64,000 nt of DNA from G963664585 sp963664585. Its GTDB lineage: Bacteria; Bacillota; Clostridia; Oscillospirales; Ruminococcaceae. Shown here in pieces: positions 52,908 through 61,103 of the stretch. Made by a program: the position numbers and the translations under genes. A model generated the notes under the pieces. That model was not told where the DNA came from. It saw only the letters and a program-made list of their open reading frames with translations, and ran no database searches. The stretch covers positions 70,744-134,743 of the forward strand of contig CAXXEO010000019.1 in the NCBI GenBank assembly GCA_963664585.2, given 5' to 3'. Positions within the stretch are counted from its first letter, which is position 1. The number at the start of each line of letters is the position of its first letter.

Positions 52908-53783
52908 ATGAAAATGAGATCTATAATCACTACAATCCTATTATCCGCTGCAGTGGTGCTATCAGCCTGTTCGGGCGGTGGTAAATCTTCATTAGCTTCA
53001 TCAGCAAATGCCAATTCTTCTGTTAAATCCAGTTCGTCCGAAAAGGTTGATATAAAGATAGGATCTAATGGCGAATCTGGTAAAATAACGAGCGGCGATG
53101 CAAGTTTGCAGTTTGGAGCAGATTTAAAATGGCCCAAGGATCAAATGAAAGGGCTAAATGAACCCAAGGGGAAGATTACCGGGGTGATGAAGGACGATAA
53201 AACAGGCCAATGCTCAGTGACATATACTGAAATGAAGTCTGAGGACGCCCAAACCTATGTCAATTCTCTCAAGGCACTTGGATATTCGGGCGGAATGAAT
53301 TTAGTGGATAAGGATGGAATCATGTTCAGCGGTACCGGGAGCAATGGCGAAGAGCTTTTGTTTACCTATAATGTAACGGCAAAAGAAGGAATGATTGTTT
53401 ACACTCCTAATAGCCAGACTTCGAATGTGTCCGCCAATGCTATGGCTAATCAGCCAAAAGACATGACCGATGTTCTGCAATGGCCTAACAGTTTTATGAA
53501 GGGCGTTCCAGAGCTAAAAGGGAAAATTGTTGATGTTGTAAATAATAATAACAAGTATGTTACAGTAAGTATTGAATATGTGGAAAAGGCGGATTTTGAG
53601 GCATTTCTGGCGCAATTAAAGCAAAACGGCTACACAGTGGAAAAGGATGAAACCACAAGCGCGAATGCAATTAATTATCGGGCCTATAATGCTGATGGCG
53701 AATGGATACGTGCGTACATGTCAATTCCAGACAAGGACGCTACTGTGGAAATGGAAAAACCAGAATCGTCTTCATCAAAATGA
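52908..53783 (+). CDS. Lipoprotein with two repeated domains (DUF6591-like)
   Basis: 291 residues. Signal peptide with lipobox LSAC (about 18-21), then a Ser/Lys-rich linker. The body has two repeats: LKWPKDQMKGLNEPKGKI (about 64) and LQWPNSFMKGVPELKGKI (about 185), each followed by a beta-alpha stretch ending in an ALGYSGG or QNGYTVE segment. It is anchored outside the cell membrane. Function unknown. Confidence 0.8.
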   Translation: MKMRSIITTILLSAAVVLSACSGGGKSSLASSANANSSVKSSSSEKVDIKIGSNGESGKITSGDASLQFGADLKWPKDQMKGLNEPKGKITGVMKDDKTGQCSVTYTEMKSEDAQTYVNSLKALGYSGGMNLVDKDGIMFSGTGSNGEELLFTYNVTAKEGMIVYTPNSQTSNVSANAMANQPKDMTDVLQWPNSFMKGVPELKGKIVDVVNNNNKYVTVSIEYVEKADFEAFLAQLKQNGYTVEKDETTSANAINYRAYNADGEWIRAYMSIPDKDATVEMEKPESSSSK

Positions 53784-53813
53784 AATGCTTTTGAAACCTA
53801 TTCGCTTGGCTAC

Positions 53814-53915
53814 TATAGCAATTTAAAAAATAAAGTGGAATAAGATTTGTTATCTCCCCCCCGGAGGCAGGGGAGATAACATCCTATTTCCCTGTTCTTA
53901 TTTGAATTTGCTATA
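53814..53915. repeat. Palindromic element, family D
   Basis: Ends TATAGCAATTTAAA and TTGAATTTGCTATA are inverted repeats. A central hairpin (TTATCTCCCCCC and GGGGAGATAAC) sits inside. The TATAGC-type ends resemble family A but the body differs. Confidence 0.65.
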
Positions 53916-53996
53916 AGATAAATGCTAAAGTTGATGACGTTAATTCGTTTTTAGGCTGAGACAGGGAAAGATTCCAGAAAATATTTGTCCGATAGA

Positions 53997-54041
53997 ATAG
54001 CCGTATATTACCAATCAGAGGGTATTATGCGGCTATTTTTT
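53997..54041 (+). terminator. Terminator downstream of the lipoprotein gene
   Basis: AATAGCCG and CGGCTATT arms with a 25-base loop, then TTTTT. About 210 bases from the lipoprotein stop. Confidence 0.65.
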
Positions 54042-54123
54042 GTAGCTTTTGTTTTGCCATTAGATAAGGTTATAACGGGCCATATTGCCGAAATATATGA
54101 TCAGCCTAATTACAAACAATGTG

Positions 54124-54234
54124 ACTAGTACTTTGTTGCAACAAAATCCTATATGACAATGGGTTAAATGCTCTTGTATATTCTCCCGCCGAAGGCGGGG
54201 GAATATACAAGTTTAAGATAAGACAATATACTAG
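54124..54234 (-). repeat. Family B palindromic element, copy 2
   Basis: Inverse copy, CTAGTACTTTGTTG to ATACTAG, with the CTTGTATATTC...GAATATACAAG stem intact. Confidence 0.78.
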
Positions 54235-54641
54235 TTAGGGATCCAGTTAAACATTATGGCGTATAACATAGGGGGACACAGCTAGTTTATGTTGGACGAT
54301 ATAGCGACCACTCTGAATTTTGAACTGACGTGGGACCTCAACAACACAATGGTTGCTGATACTTCTATCGGATATATCGGATAAAAATAATCGTTTTAAG
54401 TAGCAGGGATTATTATTGTCTAAACAATGATACGAACGCGTGAGATCAAGAAAAGCAAACTATGCGATGAAAATAGCAGACTATCTATTTTGCGAGGAAG
54501 TTTATAGGCATTTTTGTTGACAATTAATTATTATAATTATAAAATTAAATTGTAAATTTGTACCAAGAGAAAATAATTGCGTATTCAAATGGAGTTCTAT
54601 ATTTTGTGATCAGAAAATATGAATAAAGGAAGCGATCGACT
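54235..54641. other. Gene-free stretch with a promoter before the M20 gene
   Basis: TTGACA (54517-54522), 17-base spacer, TAAAAT (54540-54545) is the likely promoter of the amidohydrolase gene at 54642. The rest is AT-rich and shows no gene. Confidence 0.5.
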
Positions 54642-55802
54642 ATGACTGGAATTAATGCTAAAGTATTAGAAAACAAAGACTATTTGCTTAAGGTAAGAAG
54701 ACATATTCATGAGAATCCCGAGCTGAGTCTGCAGGAATATGAGACATCGAAATTTATACAGAGAAAACTGGATGAGCTTGGTATTCCTTACCAAGTGATA
54801 GAAGGCCGCAGTATTATTGCAACCATTACGGGGGGAGTGCCCGGCAAAACGGTGGGTATCCGCGGAGATATTGATGCCCTTCCGGTACAGGAAAAAACTG
54901 ACCTTCCTTTTGCATCTAAAGTACCCGGTGTGAGCCATGCTTGCGGACATGACTGTCATGGTGCAATGGTGCTTACGGCAGGTAAGATCCTAAATGAAAT
55001 GAAGGCGGAACTGAAAGGCACAGTTAAACTTATTTTTCAGGAAGGCGAAGAATTATTAGCGGGTGCATTAAATATCATCAAGACTGATTTGATTGACGAT
55101 TGCGATAATATTATTGGTATTCACGTCAGTTCATCAGATGATACAGGCAAGTTTTTTACAGGATACGGCCCTCGTTCTGCAAAAGGCGGAAAGGGCGTGA
55201 TTAAGGTACATGGGCAAGGGGGGCATAGCTCAATTCCCCATAAGGCAATAAACGCTGTGGCGATTGCGTGTCAGATTGTCAATGCCATTAATTTAGCTGT
55301 GGCTTATGAGTTCGATCGTCAGGAAAGCGTTGTCTTTGTTCCTACTATTATTGAAGGAGGATATAAAGACAATATTATACCAGGTGATGCTACGATTACA
55401 TATAATGCCCGATGCTTTGAAGATAAATATGACACGGTCATTGCGGAAATGCTGCAGCGGGTAGCTGAAAACACGGCAAAAGCGTATGGCGCTACAGTGG
55501 AAATAGAATATACACCAATGGGAAAGGCTGTCGTTAATGAGGAAGCCAGTGTGAATCGCGGTATCGGGGTGATTCACGAAATGCTGGGAGAAGATGCTCT
55601 TGTAATGAAGGGTGCGATGATGGGCGGAGAAGATTTTGCGTATCTTCAAACAAAGGCGCCAGGAGCATTCTTTACCTTTGGAACTGCAAAAGATGGAAAA
55701 TATACACCCGCACATAGCGAATATACCATGCAGGATGAAGATGCCCTTCCATTTGGCGTTGAATTCTTTGTAAGATATGTGCAAAAATACTTATCTGAAT
55801 AA
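54642..55802 (+). CDS. M20D amidohydrolase (hippurate/IAA-amino acid hydrolase-like)
   Basis: 386 residues. RRHIHENPELSLQEYETS (18-35), IRGDIDALPVQEKTDLPF, then the metal site HACGHDCHGA (about 102-111), EGEELLAGA with the catalytic glutamates, GGHSSIPH, and C-terminal MMGGEDFAYL and HSEYT histidines. It removes acyl groups from N-acyl amino acids. AAGGAAG precedes the ATG. A terminator follows at 55892. The ThrE-type exporter beyond could export released amino acids; this is inference. Confidence 0.9.
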   Translation: MTGINAKVLENKDYLLKVRRHIHENPELSLQEYETSKFIQRKLDELGIPYQVIEGRSIIATITGGVPGKTVGIRGDIDALPVQEKTDLPFASKVPGVSHACGHDCHGAMVLTAGKILNEMKAELKGTVKLIFQEGEELLAGALNIIKTDLIDDCDNIIGIHVSSSDDTGKFFTGYGPRSAKGGKGVIKVHGQGGHSSIPHKAINAVAIACQIVNAINLAVAYEFDRQESVVFVPTIIEGGYKDNIIPGDATITYNARCFEDKYDTVIAEMLQRVAENTAKAYGATVEIEYTPMGKAVVNEEASVNRGIGVIHEMLGEDALVMKGAMMGGEDFAYLQTKAPGAFFTFGTAKDGKYTPAHSEYTMQDEDALPFGVEFFVRYVQKYLSE

Positions 55803-55891
55803 AACGGTAGGTTGAGTGACGGTCAAAAGGTGAATTGCATCAAGAAGTATAGATGCTGTATTAAAAAAGAAAATGCCAAACGATAGTATGT

Positions 55892-55930
55892 GGGCAAAGA
55901 CGCTATTCAATTAGTGATCTTTGCCCTTTT
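55892..55930 (+). terminator. Terminator after the M20D gene
   Basis: GGGCAAAGA and TCTTTGCCC arms, 17-base loop, then TTTT. Confidence 0.75.
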
Positions 55931-56160
55931 CATATTCTTTTAAGTCGAAGACACAGTGATGAAGGTTAGACGCATTACGATTAGCTGAAGTTGTCAGGTA
56001 GCAAAAATACAAGTAGATTTTATTGACGATAATTTTAATAGATCACAAAGAAAATCAAGATACAGTTTTAATTACAAACGATAAAACGCAAGCTGTACAT
56101 AAAAGAACGCGTAAATTTTCAATTAGTTGAGACGAATTTCGTGGAAGCATTGTATAATGA

Positions 56161-56211
56161 ATACGACATAGCCCCTGTGACTCAAGCAGGAAACAGCCTG
56201 CTCTGTCGTAT
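56161..56211 (+). ncRNA. Structured 5' leader of the ThrE exporter operon
   Basis: ATACGACA and TGTCGTAT form a perfect 8-bp stem, and inside it AGCAGG and CCTGCT form a second stem with an AAACAG loop. A TATAAT at 56153-56158 would place the start of transcription within a few bases of the first stem. The start codon is 120 bases downstream. It may be a small regulatory RNA element; it does not match a riboswitch class I know. Confidence 0.4.
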
Positions 56212-56333
56212 CTATTTAGAATTCTAATTCGTCGCCGGTTGTCTATGTGGATAGTGTACTCACTCTAGTTGAGAGCTCATAACAAACCGTGAAAATCGTA
56301 TCCAAAGATCGTTTATAATAAGAGGAATTTAAT

Positions 56334-57092
56334 ATGATAGCAAAAGAATTATTGTGTTATGCAATGGATATCGGAGAACTAATGCTGATCAGCGGGGCTG
56401 AAATCAGCCGTGTTGAGGATTCTGTCAGCCGCATCTGCAAAGCATACCTTGTAAAACGCGTGGATGTCTTTACGATTACCTCAAGTATCGTGGTTACTGT
56501 GCAGACAGAAGAGGGTGACACGCTTACCCAAACCAGAAGAATTCTTAAATATGCCACCGATCTGAACAAGCTTGATCACCTCAACGATCTGTCACGTTAT
56601 ATTTGCCAACACACACCCGAACCCTCCTATATAAAGGCTGAATTGGCCTCAATTGAATTAGGGAAAACCTATTCAACTTTAGTTCAATATATGGTGTATG
56701 CCTTGATTGCCGGATCATTTACGGTCTTTTTCGGCGGTGGTCTGAAGGATGCCGCCATTTCTGCCTTGATTGGAATGCTTTTGAAGCTATTGATTATTTC
56801 TGTACAAAAGGCGGACAAAAACGTTTTCTTAGTGAATATGCTTTGTTCTTTTGCAGTCGGCATTCTGGCCGTAATTTCGGTTCGCTGTGGACTTGGCGTG
56901 CATCTTGAAAAAATCATGATTGGAAATGTGATGCTGTTGATTCCGGGTGTAGCGTTAACCAATTCAATCCGGGACATCATCAGCGGTGATACTATTGCGG
57001 GCTTGCTTCGGCTTTCTGAAGCGATAGTCACTGCACTTTCCATTGTGGTTGGATTTGGGCTTGCATCTTTTTTGTTCGGAGGGATGCTATAA
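56334..57092 (+). CDS. ThrE-type threonine/serine exporter, large subunit
   Basis: 252 residues, ThrE (DUF1212) domain. The N-terminal cytoplasmic domain (SGAEISRVEDSVSRICKAYLVKRVDVFTITSSIVVTVQ) is followed by five membrane segments (about 118-248). In Corynebacterium ThrE is one protein; here it is split. It overlaps the next gene by one base. Confidence 0.85.
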   Translation: MIAKELLCYAMDIGELMLISGAEISRVEDSVSRICKAYLVKRVDVFTITSSIVVTVQTEEGDTLTQTRRILKYATDLNKLDHLNDLSRYICQHTPEPSYIKAELASIELGKTYSTLVQYMVYALIAGSFTVFFGGGLKDAAISALIGMLLKLLIISVQKADKNVFLVNMLCSFAVGILAVISVRCGLGVHLEKIMIGNVMLLIPGVALTNSIRDIISGDTIAGLLRLSEAIVTALSIVVGFGLASFLFGGML

Positions 57093-57559
57093 TGATTTAT
57101 TTTGTTCAGATTGCTACAGCTTTTTTAGGTTCGCTGGGCTTTTCAATGCTCTATAACATTCGTGGCAGCAAACTCTGGTATGCAGCCGCGGGCGGTTTGC
57201 TGTCATGGTCAATCTATCTGCTTTTGGGCCTTTGGCTATACAATGAAGTGGCACAGTATTTTATCACCGCGATGATTGTTACTATTTATGCGGAAATTTG
57301 TGCCCGTTTACTGAAGACGCCGACGACCACCTTTTTAATTGCCGCCATTATCCCCCTCGTTCCGGGCAGTGCGCTCTATTATACGATGAGCTATGCAGTC
57401 AACGGGTTGCCAGAAAAATTCATGGAAGTCGGCGCACATACGGCAGCACTTTCAGCCGCTTTGGCCGCAGGCATTATGGTTGCATCCTCGTTCTACAGAA
57501 TAGCCGCAGCATTGCTGCCGCGCAAAAATTGCAGACATCACGCTGACCATTTCTCATAA
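57092..57559 (+). CDS. ThrE-type exporter, small subunit (DUF3815-like)
   Basis: 155 residues, four to five helices: YFVQIATAFLGSLGFSMLYNI, then AGGLLSWSIYLLLGLWLY and the family phrase PLVPGSALYYTMSYAV. It completes the split ThrE exporter and is translated with the first subunit (ATAATG overlap). Confidence 0.85.
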   Translation: MIYFVQIATAFLGSLGFSMLYNIRGSKLWYAAAGGLLSWSIYLLLGLWLYNEVAQYFITAMIVTIYAEICARLLKTPTTTFLIAAIIPLVPGSALYYTMSYAVNGLPEKFMEVGAHTAALSAALAAGIMVASSFYRIAAALLPRKNCRHHADHFS

Positions 57560-57598
57560 AATCAGCCACGGAGGATCATTATTGACCGCAAAGGCAGA

Positions 57599-57704
57599 TA
57601 TAGCCAATTAACTTAAAAACTGGCTATATAAAACGTCATTTTCTTCCCCCGCCGAAGGCGGGGGAAGAAATCACAAACTCGTTTTCAAGTTAATCGCAAC
57701 TATA
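57599..57704 (+). repeat. Family A palindromic element, copy 11 (inverted loop)
   Basis: Full plus copy with GAA instead of TTC at the hairpin apex, like copy 7 at 33116. The TATA-TATA spacer between the first arm and AAAACGTC is two bases shorter than usual. The remainder of 57560-57892 shows no gene. Confidence 0.83.
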
Positions 57705-57892
57705 ATAGTGCTGGTTTTTGGTTCCATAGTAGTGAATGGATCGATTTTCCGTAAGTCGCATGAGTACCTGAATAGGTTGTCTGCACCGAATGAATGTGCT
57801 ATTATTAATTTAATTGTTAGCAGTGCTTGCGGGCGAGTCTCTCGGTGCAGCATGCACATGAGCGGATACTTTATGAGTTTGGAAAGGAATGA

Positions 57893-59092
57893 GTGCAGTT
57901 GGTCCAATACAAAGAGAAGGCCATGAAGACGATTGACGACCTTCACACAAAGCTTCTGGAGTTATCTCACAACATTCATGCAAATCCTGAAATCTCCTTC
58001 ACTGAATATAAATCCTCAGCACTGATTGCCGAGATGCTTCGCGGTCAGGGCTATCAGGTCACCATGGGCATCGGAGGACTGGATACAGCCTTTATAGCAA
58101 CAAAAGAGGGAAAGGGTCCGGGACCTCATGTGGCTTTTTTGGCTGAATATGATTCGCTGCCTGACCTTGGCCATGCTTGTGGCCACAATGTTATTGCAAC
58201 CTGCGCCACCGGTGCCTTTTTGGGTATGGCATCTGTGATGGATGCGTTTGCTGGCAAGGTGTCTATCATTGGCACACCGGGTGAAGAGGGGGACGCTGGC
58301 AAGGTCGTTCTTTTAGAGGCAGGAGTATTTGACGATGTAGATTTTGCCTTGATGATGCATCCGTCATCGGGTAAATCAATCATCAAGCGGGGTGGCCGTG
58401 CGGCGACGACGGTCGAGATCGCCTTCCATGGCAAATCAGCTCACTCATCCGCACCCAACAGGGGCATCAACGCCCTGAGTGCGGTAATCAGCACTTTCCA
58501 GAACATCGATATGATGCGGCCAACTTTTGAAATGCAGGACAATGTTAACGGCGTCATCACGAACGGTGGTGCAGCTGCCAACGTCATTACTGCAGAGGCG
58601 GCCTGCTCATTTTCTCTCAGGGCTCGGACGATGCTCGATCTGGAAGTGCTGGTGGAGAAGGTGAAGCGGGCGGCACAGAGCGCTGCGCTCTTGATCGGTG
58701 CAAGTCACGAAATCAATGTACACCGCATGTATGCCGAACGCTATCCCAGTGGCCCTATGTGTGAAGCGTTTAGGGAAAACATGGCCGCTTTGGGGGAAGA
58801 GATGGAATATCCAGATCCTAATGCCATGTATGGATCGTCAGATGTTGGTAACGTGTCTATCAAGCTTCCAGCGATTCATGATTATCTGTGGATCGCTCCC
58901 GCAGGCATCAATTCACACGCTGCAGAGTTCACGGTGGCGTCTATATCGCCCAGAGCAGATGAGGTGTGTATCAAAGGGGCAAAGGGACTGGCTATGACTG
59001 CGATCGATGTGCTTTCCAATCCTGATTTTCAGACGCAGATCGTAAAGTTCCACCAAGCACAGATACCCGTCGGATATAAAAACAAATACTGA
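57893..59092 (+). CDS. M20 amidohydrolase, AbgA/PM20D2-like
   Basis: 399 residues with FLAEYDSLPDLGHACGHN (metal site), GTPGEEGDAGK (catalytic glutamates), HSSAPNRGINALSAV, and a C-terminal SSDVGNVSI and HAAEF. It is shorter than AbgB and closer to the AbgA/PM20D2 type that cleaves N-terminal acyl or beta-linked amides. A GTG start five bases after GGAAAGG is preferred; an ATG ten codons later is possible. It is convergent with the GntR gene at 59632, which may regulate it. Confidence 0.85.
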   Translation: MQLVQYKEKAMKTIDDLHTKLLELSHNIHANPEISFTEYKSSALIAEMLRGQGYQVTMGIGGLDTAFIATKEGKGPGPHVAFLAEYDSLPDLGHACGHNVIATCATGAFLGMASVMDAFAGKVSIIGTPGEEGDAGKVVLLEAGVFDDVDFALMMHPSSGKSIIKRGGRAATTVEIAFHGKSAHSSAPNRGINALSAVISTFQNIDMMRPTFEMQDNVNGVITNGGAAANVITAEAACSFSLRARTMLDLEVLVEKVKRAAQSAALLIGASHEINVHRMYAERYPSGPMCEAFRENMAALGEEMEYPDPNAMYGSSDVGNVSIKLPAIHDYLWIAPAGINSHAAEFTVASISPRADEVCIKGAKGLAMTAIDVLSNPDFQTQIVKFHQAQIPVGYKNKY

Positions 59093-59220
59093 CATGCAAA
59101 TGGTGATTAGGCATATTTTTAAAAAATAAGTACACTTTTTTTGTAATGCTGTTTCAAAACTTTGAGATTGAATATGTCAATCATAAGCGCATGAAACAGA
59201 AGATGTGGTCTAAATGAGAT
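59093..59220. other. Start of the 59093-59631 gene-free stretch
   Basis: Short AT-rich spacer. The remainder of the stretch to 59631 is taken up by a terminator, family B and family A elements and a second terminator, listed separately. No gene is seen. Confidence 0.4.
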
Positions 59221-59265
59221 GCACCTCAAATGTTAGACTTTAACTAACATTTGAGGTGCTTTCTA
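59221..59265 (+). terminator. Terminator after the AbgA-like gene
   Basis: GCACCTCAAATGTTAG and its 16-base perfect complement, 7-base loop, then TTTCT. Confidence 0.8.
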
Positions 59266-59284
59266 TACGAAATAGGAAACATAG

Positions 59285-59380
59285 CCAGTACTTTGTAGAA
59301 TTTTAACCTTGTATATTCCCCCGGCGAAGGCAGGGGAATATACAAGAGCATTAAACCCACTGCCATATAAGATTTAGATA
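59285..59380 (+). repeat. Family B palindromic element, copy 3 (degenerate ends)
   Basis: CCAGTACTTTGTAG left end; CTTGTATATTC...GAATATACAAG stem; the right end runs directly into a family A element. Confidence 0.65.
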
Positions 59381-59381
59381 T

Positions 59382-59486
59382 TATAGCTAATTTACTTAAA
59401 AACTGGCTATATATAAAACGTCATTTTCTTCCCCCGCCTTCGGCGGGGGAAGAAATCACAAGCTTGTTTTCAAGTTAATCAACTAT
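59382..59486 (+). repeat. Family A palindromic element, copy 12
   Basis: Plus copy TATAGCTAATTTAC to CAACTAT, adjoining the family B element. The two families are therefore able to insert next to, or into, one another. Confidence 0.83.
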
Positions 59487-59587
59487 TCATGGCACTATTA
59501 TACAGAACTTTCAAATAAGGAACATTTGGAGGAAAGCGGAGCCGGTACCCTTTACATTAATAGCACCTATATTTTTATCAGTAAACG

Positions 59588-59617
59588 AAAGCTGCCATCC
59601 CGGGGGATGGCGGCTTA
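59588..59617 (-). terminator. Terminator of the GntR gene
   Basis: GCTGCCATCCC and GGGATGGCGGC arms with a very short loop; on the minus strand followed by TTTCG. Confidence 0.6.
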
Positions 59618-59631
59618 AAAGGTCATATATA

Positions 59632-60240
59632 TTAATAGGGTAGTTCAAGATCCTTTTTTAAAATTTCTTGGGCTTTTTTTGCATCCCGCTCCAATAAAGC
59701 ATCAATGATACGCTCATGAAAGTGACGCTCCTGCAGTGCTGAAGGAGAATAAAATCGGTAGCCAGCACGAGAGGCTTCACCAATAAGATGGGTTAAAGAG
59801 TCAAAAAGACGTTTGTTTTGCGACAAACGCGCAAGCTCTAAATGAAATTGGCTATTGATAGTATACAATTTGGCTCCTTGAGGCTTTCCACTGTCACTCA
59901 ACTGATTTTCGCTTATAATATTGTAAAGGGCTTTTATTTCATCATCAGATGCACTTTTAACAACCAGTTCCATTGACAGAAGCTCCAAGGGCAGTCGTAC
60001 CTGCTGTACCTCATAAAAATCCACCTCAGTTATGTTGCTAACCACATAACCCCGGCGGGGATAGCTGATAAGATAACCCTCCTGGCAAAGTTGATGCAAA
60101 GCTTCTCGCACCGGCATTTTACTGCAACTGTATTGGTCGGCTAAATTTTGTTCGCCCATCATATAGCCAGGCTGCGTGTGGCCGGAAACGATATCTTCAC
60201 GCAAATCTTCATAAATTTGCCGGGCTTTTGTCAACTTCAT
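59632..60240 (-). CDS. GntR-family regulator with FCD domain
   Basis: 202 residues. An N-terminal winged helix (YEDLREDIVSGHTQPGYMMGEQNLADQYSCSKMPVREALHQLCQEGYLISYPRRGYVV, about 9-65) is followed by an FCD-type helical ligand domain (LPLELLSMELVVKSASDDEI). It is convergent with the AbgA-like gene and probably controls genes for amide or amino acid use. Confidence 0.88.
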   Translation of the reverse strand: MKLTKARQIYEDLREDIVSGHTQPGYMMGEQNLADQYSCSKMPVREALHQLCQEGYLISYPRRGYVVSNITEVDFYEVQQVRLPLELLSMELVVKSASDDEIKALYNIISENQLSDSGKPQGAKLYTINSQFHLELARLSQNKRLFDSLTHLIGEASRAGYRFYSPSALQERHFHERIIDALLERDAKKAQEILKKDLELPY

Positions 60241-60278
60241 GGGGTTCTCCTTTAACTGAACATGTTTAATATGATATT

Positions 60279-60307
60279 AGAATAGTATAAATAGTGTCAT
60301 TTGTCAA
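60279..60307 (-). promoter_or_regulatory. Promoter of the GntR gene
   Basis: Minus strand: TTGACA (60302-60307), 17-base spacer, TATTCT (60279-60284). Confidence 0.6.
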
Positions 60308-60441
60308 GGCAGTCGTATTTTGGTTTGTTATCAAAAAGCAGAACCTACTTAAGATGCGATTTCTTCGACGTCACAGTGATTCTATTGATCTACCTGCTGA
60401 AGTTGACAAGGTTGTGATTTTTTTGCCCAATTGTTGTAAGT

Positions 60442-60532
60442 CTAGTACAATGTAACATCTTAAACCTGTATATTCCCTCGCCGAAGGCGGGGGAATATAC
60501 AGAACATTCAACCAAATTTTACAAGGTACTAG
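60442..60532 (+). repeat. Family B palindromic element, copy 4
   Basis: CTAGTACAATGTAAC to ACAAGGTACTAG, somewhat short at 91 bp because part of the right half is deleted. Confidence 0.75.
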
Positions 60533-60544
60533 TTCATCATTTTG

Positions 60545-60573
60545 TTGACATGATAGTTGATCTGTGCAATAAT
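60545..60573 (+). promoter_or_regulatory. Promoter of the candidate structured RNA
   Basis: TTGACA (60545-60550), 17-base spacer, AATAAT (60568-60573), with TATAAT also present at 60573-60578. No coding frame follows, so the transcript would be non-coding. Confidence 0.55.
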
Positions 60574-60584
60574 ATAATCGATTT

Positions 60585-60978
60585 TAAATAGGAAAGAATG
60601 GTTTTGATGTCGGTCGTGTCTGCAATGGTGGCCCGCAACTGAATAGTTGTAAATAGCAACATTGTCGAGTTTGCAATGTCGCTTACACCTGCCTACGTGC
60701 CTTTGGCACGCTACAGACATGCTTTCATGCATAACCACTCGGTTATACAGAATAGTCAAGTGTATGATTGGAGTTTTCCAATTGTACGATAGTACTGCAC
60801 TTACAGTACAACTGACTTTAAAGCGTGGCAGGATTTGTCCTGTTACGCTTTTTATTTGTATAGGATGGTTCACCTGTTTTATGAACGGGTCGCCCGCGGG
60901 AGCATTCTGCCCATTTCAGAAAAACTGTTTCTGAAATGAATGAAACGGCAGTGTGTCTCTCGTGGGCGTTTTATTTTT
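60585..60978 (+). ncRNA. Candidate structured non-coding RNA (about 390 nt)
   Basis: About ten hairpins in a row: ACATTG/CAATGT; CGTGCC-ttt-GGCACG (60696-60710); ATGC/GCAT; ATAACC/GGTTAT; ATTGG/CCAAT; GTACTG/CAGTAC; AAAGCGT-GG-CAGGA with its complement containing two G-U pairs and then TTTTT (about 60830-60852); GTTCA/TGAAC; and a long composite stem. The composite stem is CGCCCGCGGGAG (60891-60902) with CTCTCGTGGGCG (60957-60968), two G-U pairs, enclosing CTGCC/GGCAG and CATTTCAGAAA/TTTCTGAAATG, followed by TTTTATTTTT. A promoter precedes it and no credible coding frame overlaps it. The G-U pairs argue for selection on RNA rather than DNA. It may be one RNA with an internal terminator or two tandem RNAs. 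I do not recognise the class (not RNase P, tmRNA, SRP or 6S by visible motifs). Confidence 0.5.
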
Positions 60979-60994
60979 AATTTACTTTTGTTTT

Positions 60995-61046
60995 CGCCGT
61001 GGCGGGGGAAGAAATCACAAGCTTGTTTTCAAGTTAATCAACTATA
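60995..61046 (+). repeat. Family A element, 3' half only
   Basis: From CGCCGTGGCGGGGGAAG to AATCAACTATA. The 5' half is missing; the break is at the central hairpin, right after the candidate RNA. Confidence 0.8.
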
Positions 61047-61103
61047 AAATGTAAATACATGTTCTCATACAAAGTGGTATTACTATTTTAGGAGGAAAAC
61101 ACA

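Noticed and set aside
60529..60934. Two short frames (114 codons minus, 90 codons plus) in the hairpin-rich region
   Set aside because: Neither has a ribosome binding site, and both cross several perfect stems. The region is better explained as RNA structure.
101..61046. CRISPR array suggested by the many near-identical palindromic repeats
   Set aside because: Copies are dispersed over the window in both orientations with genes between; there is no regular spacing, no spacers and no cas gene.
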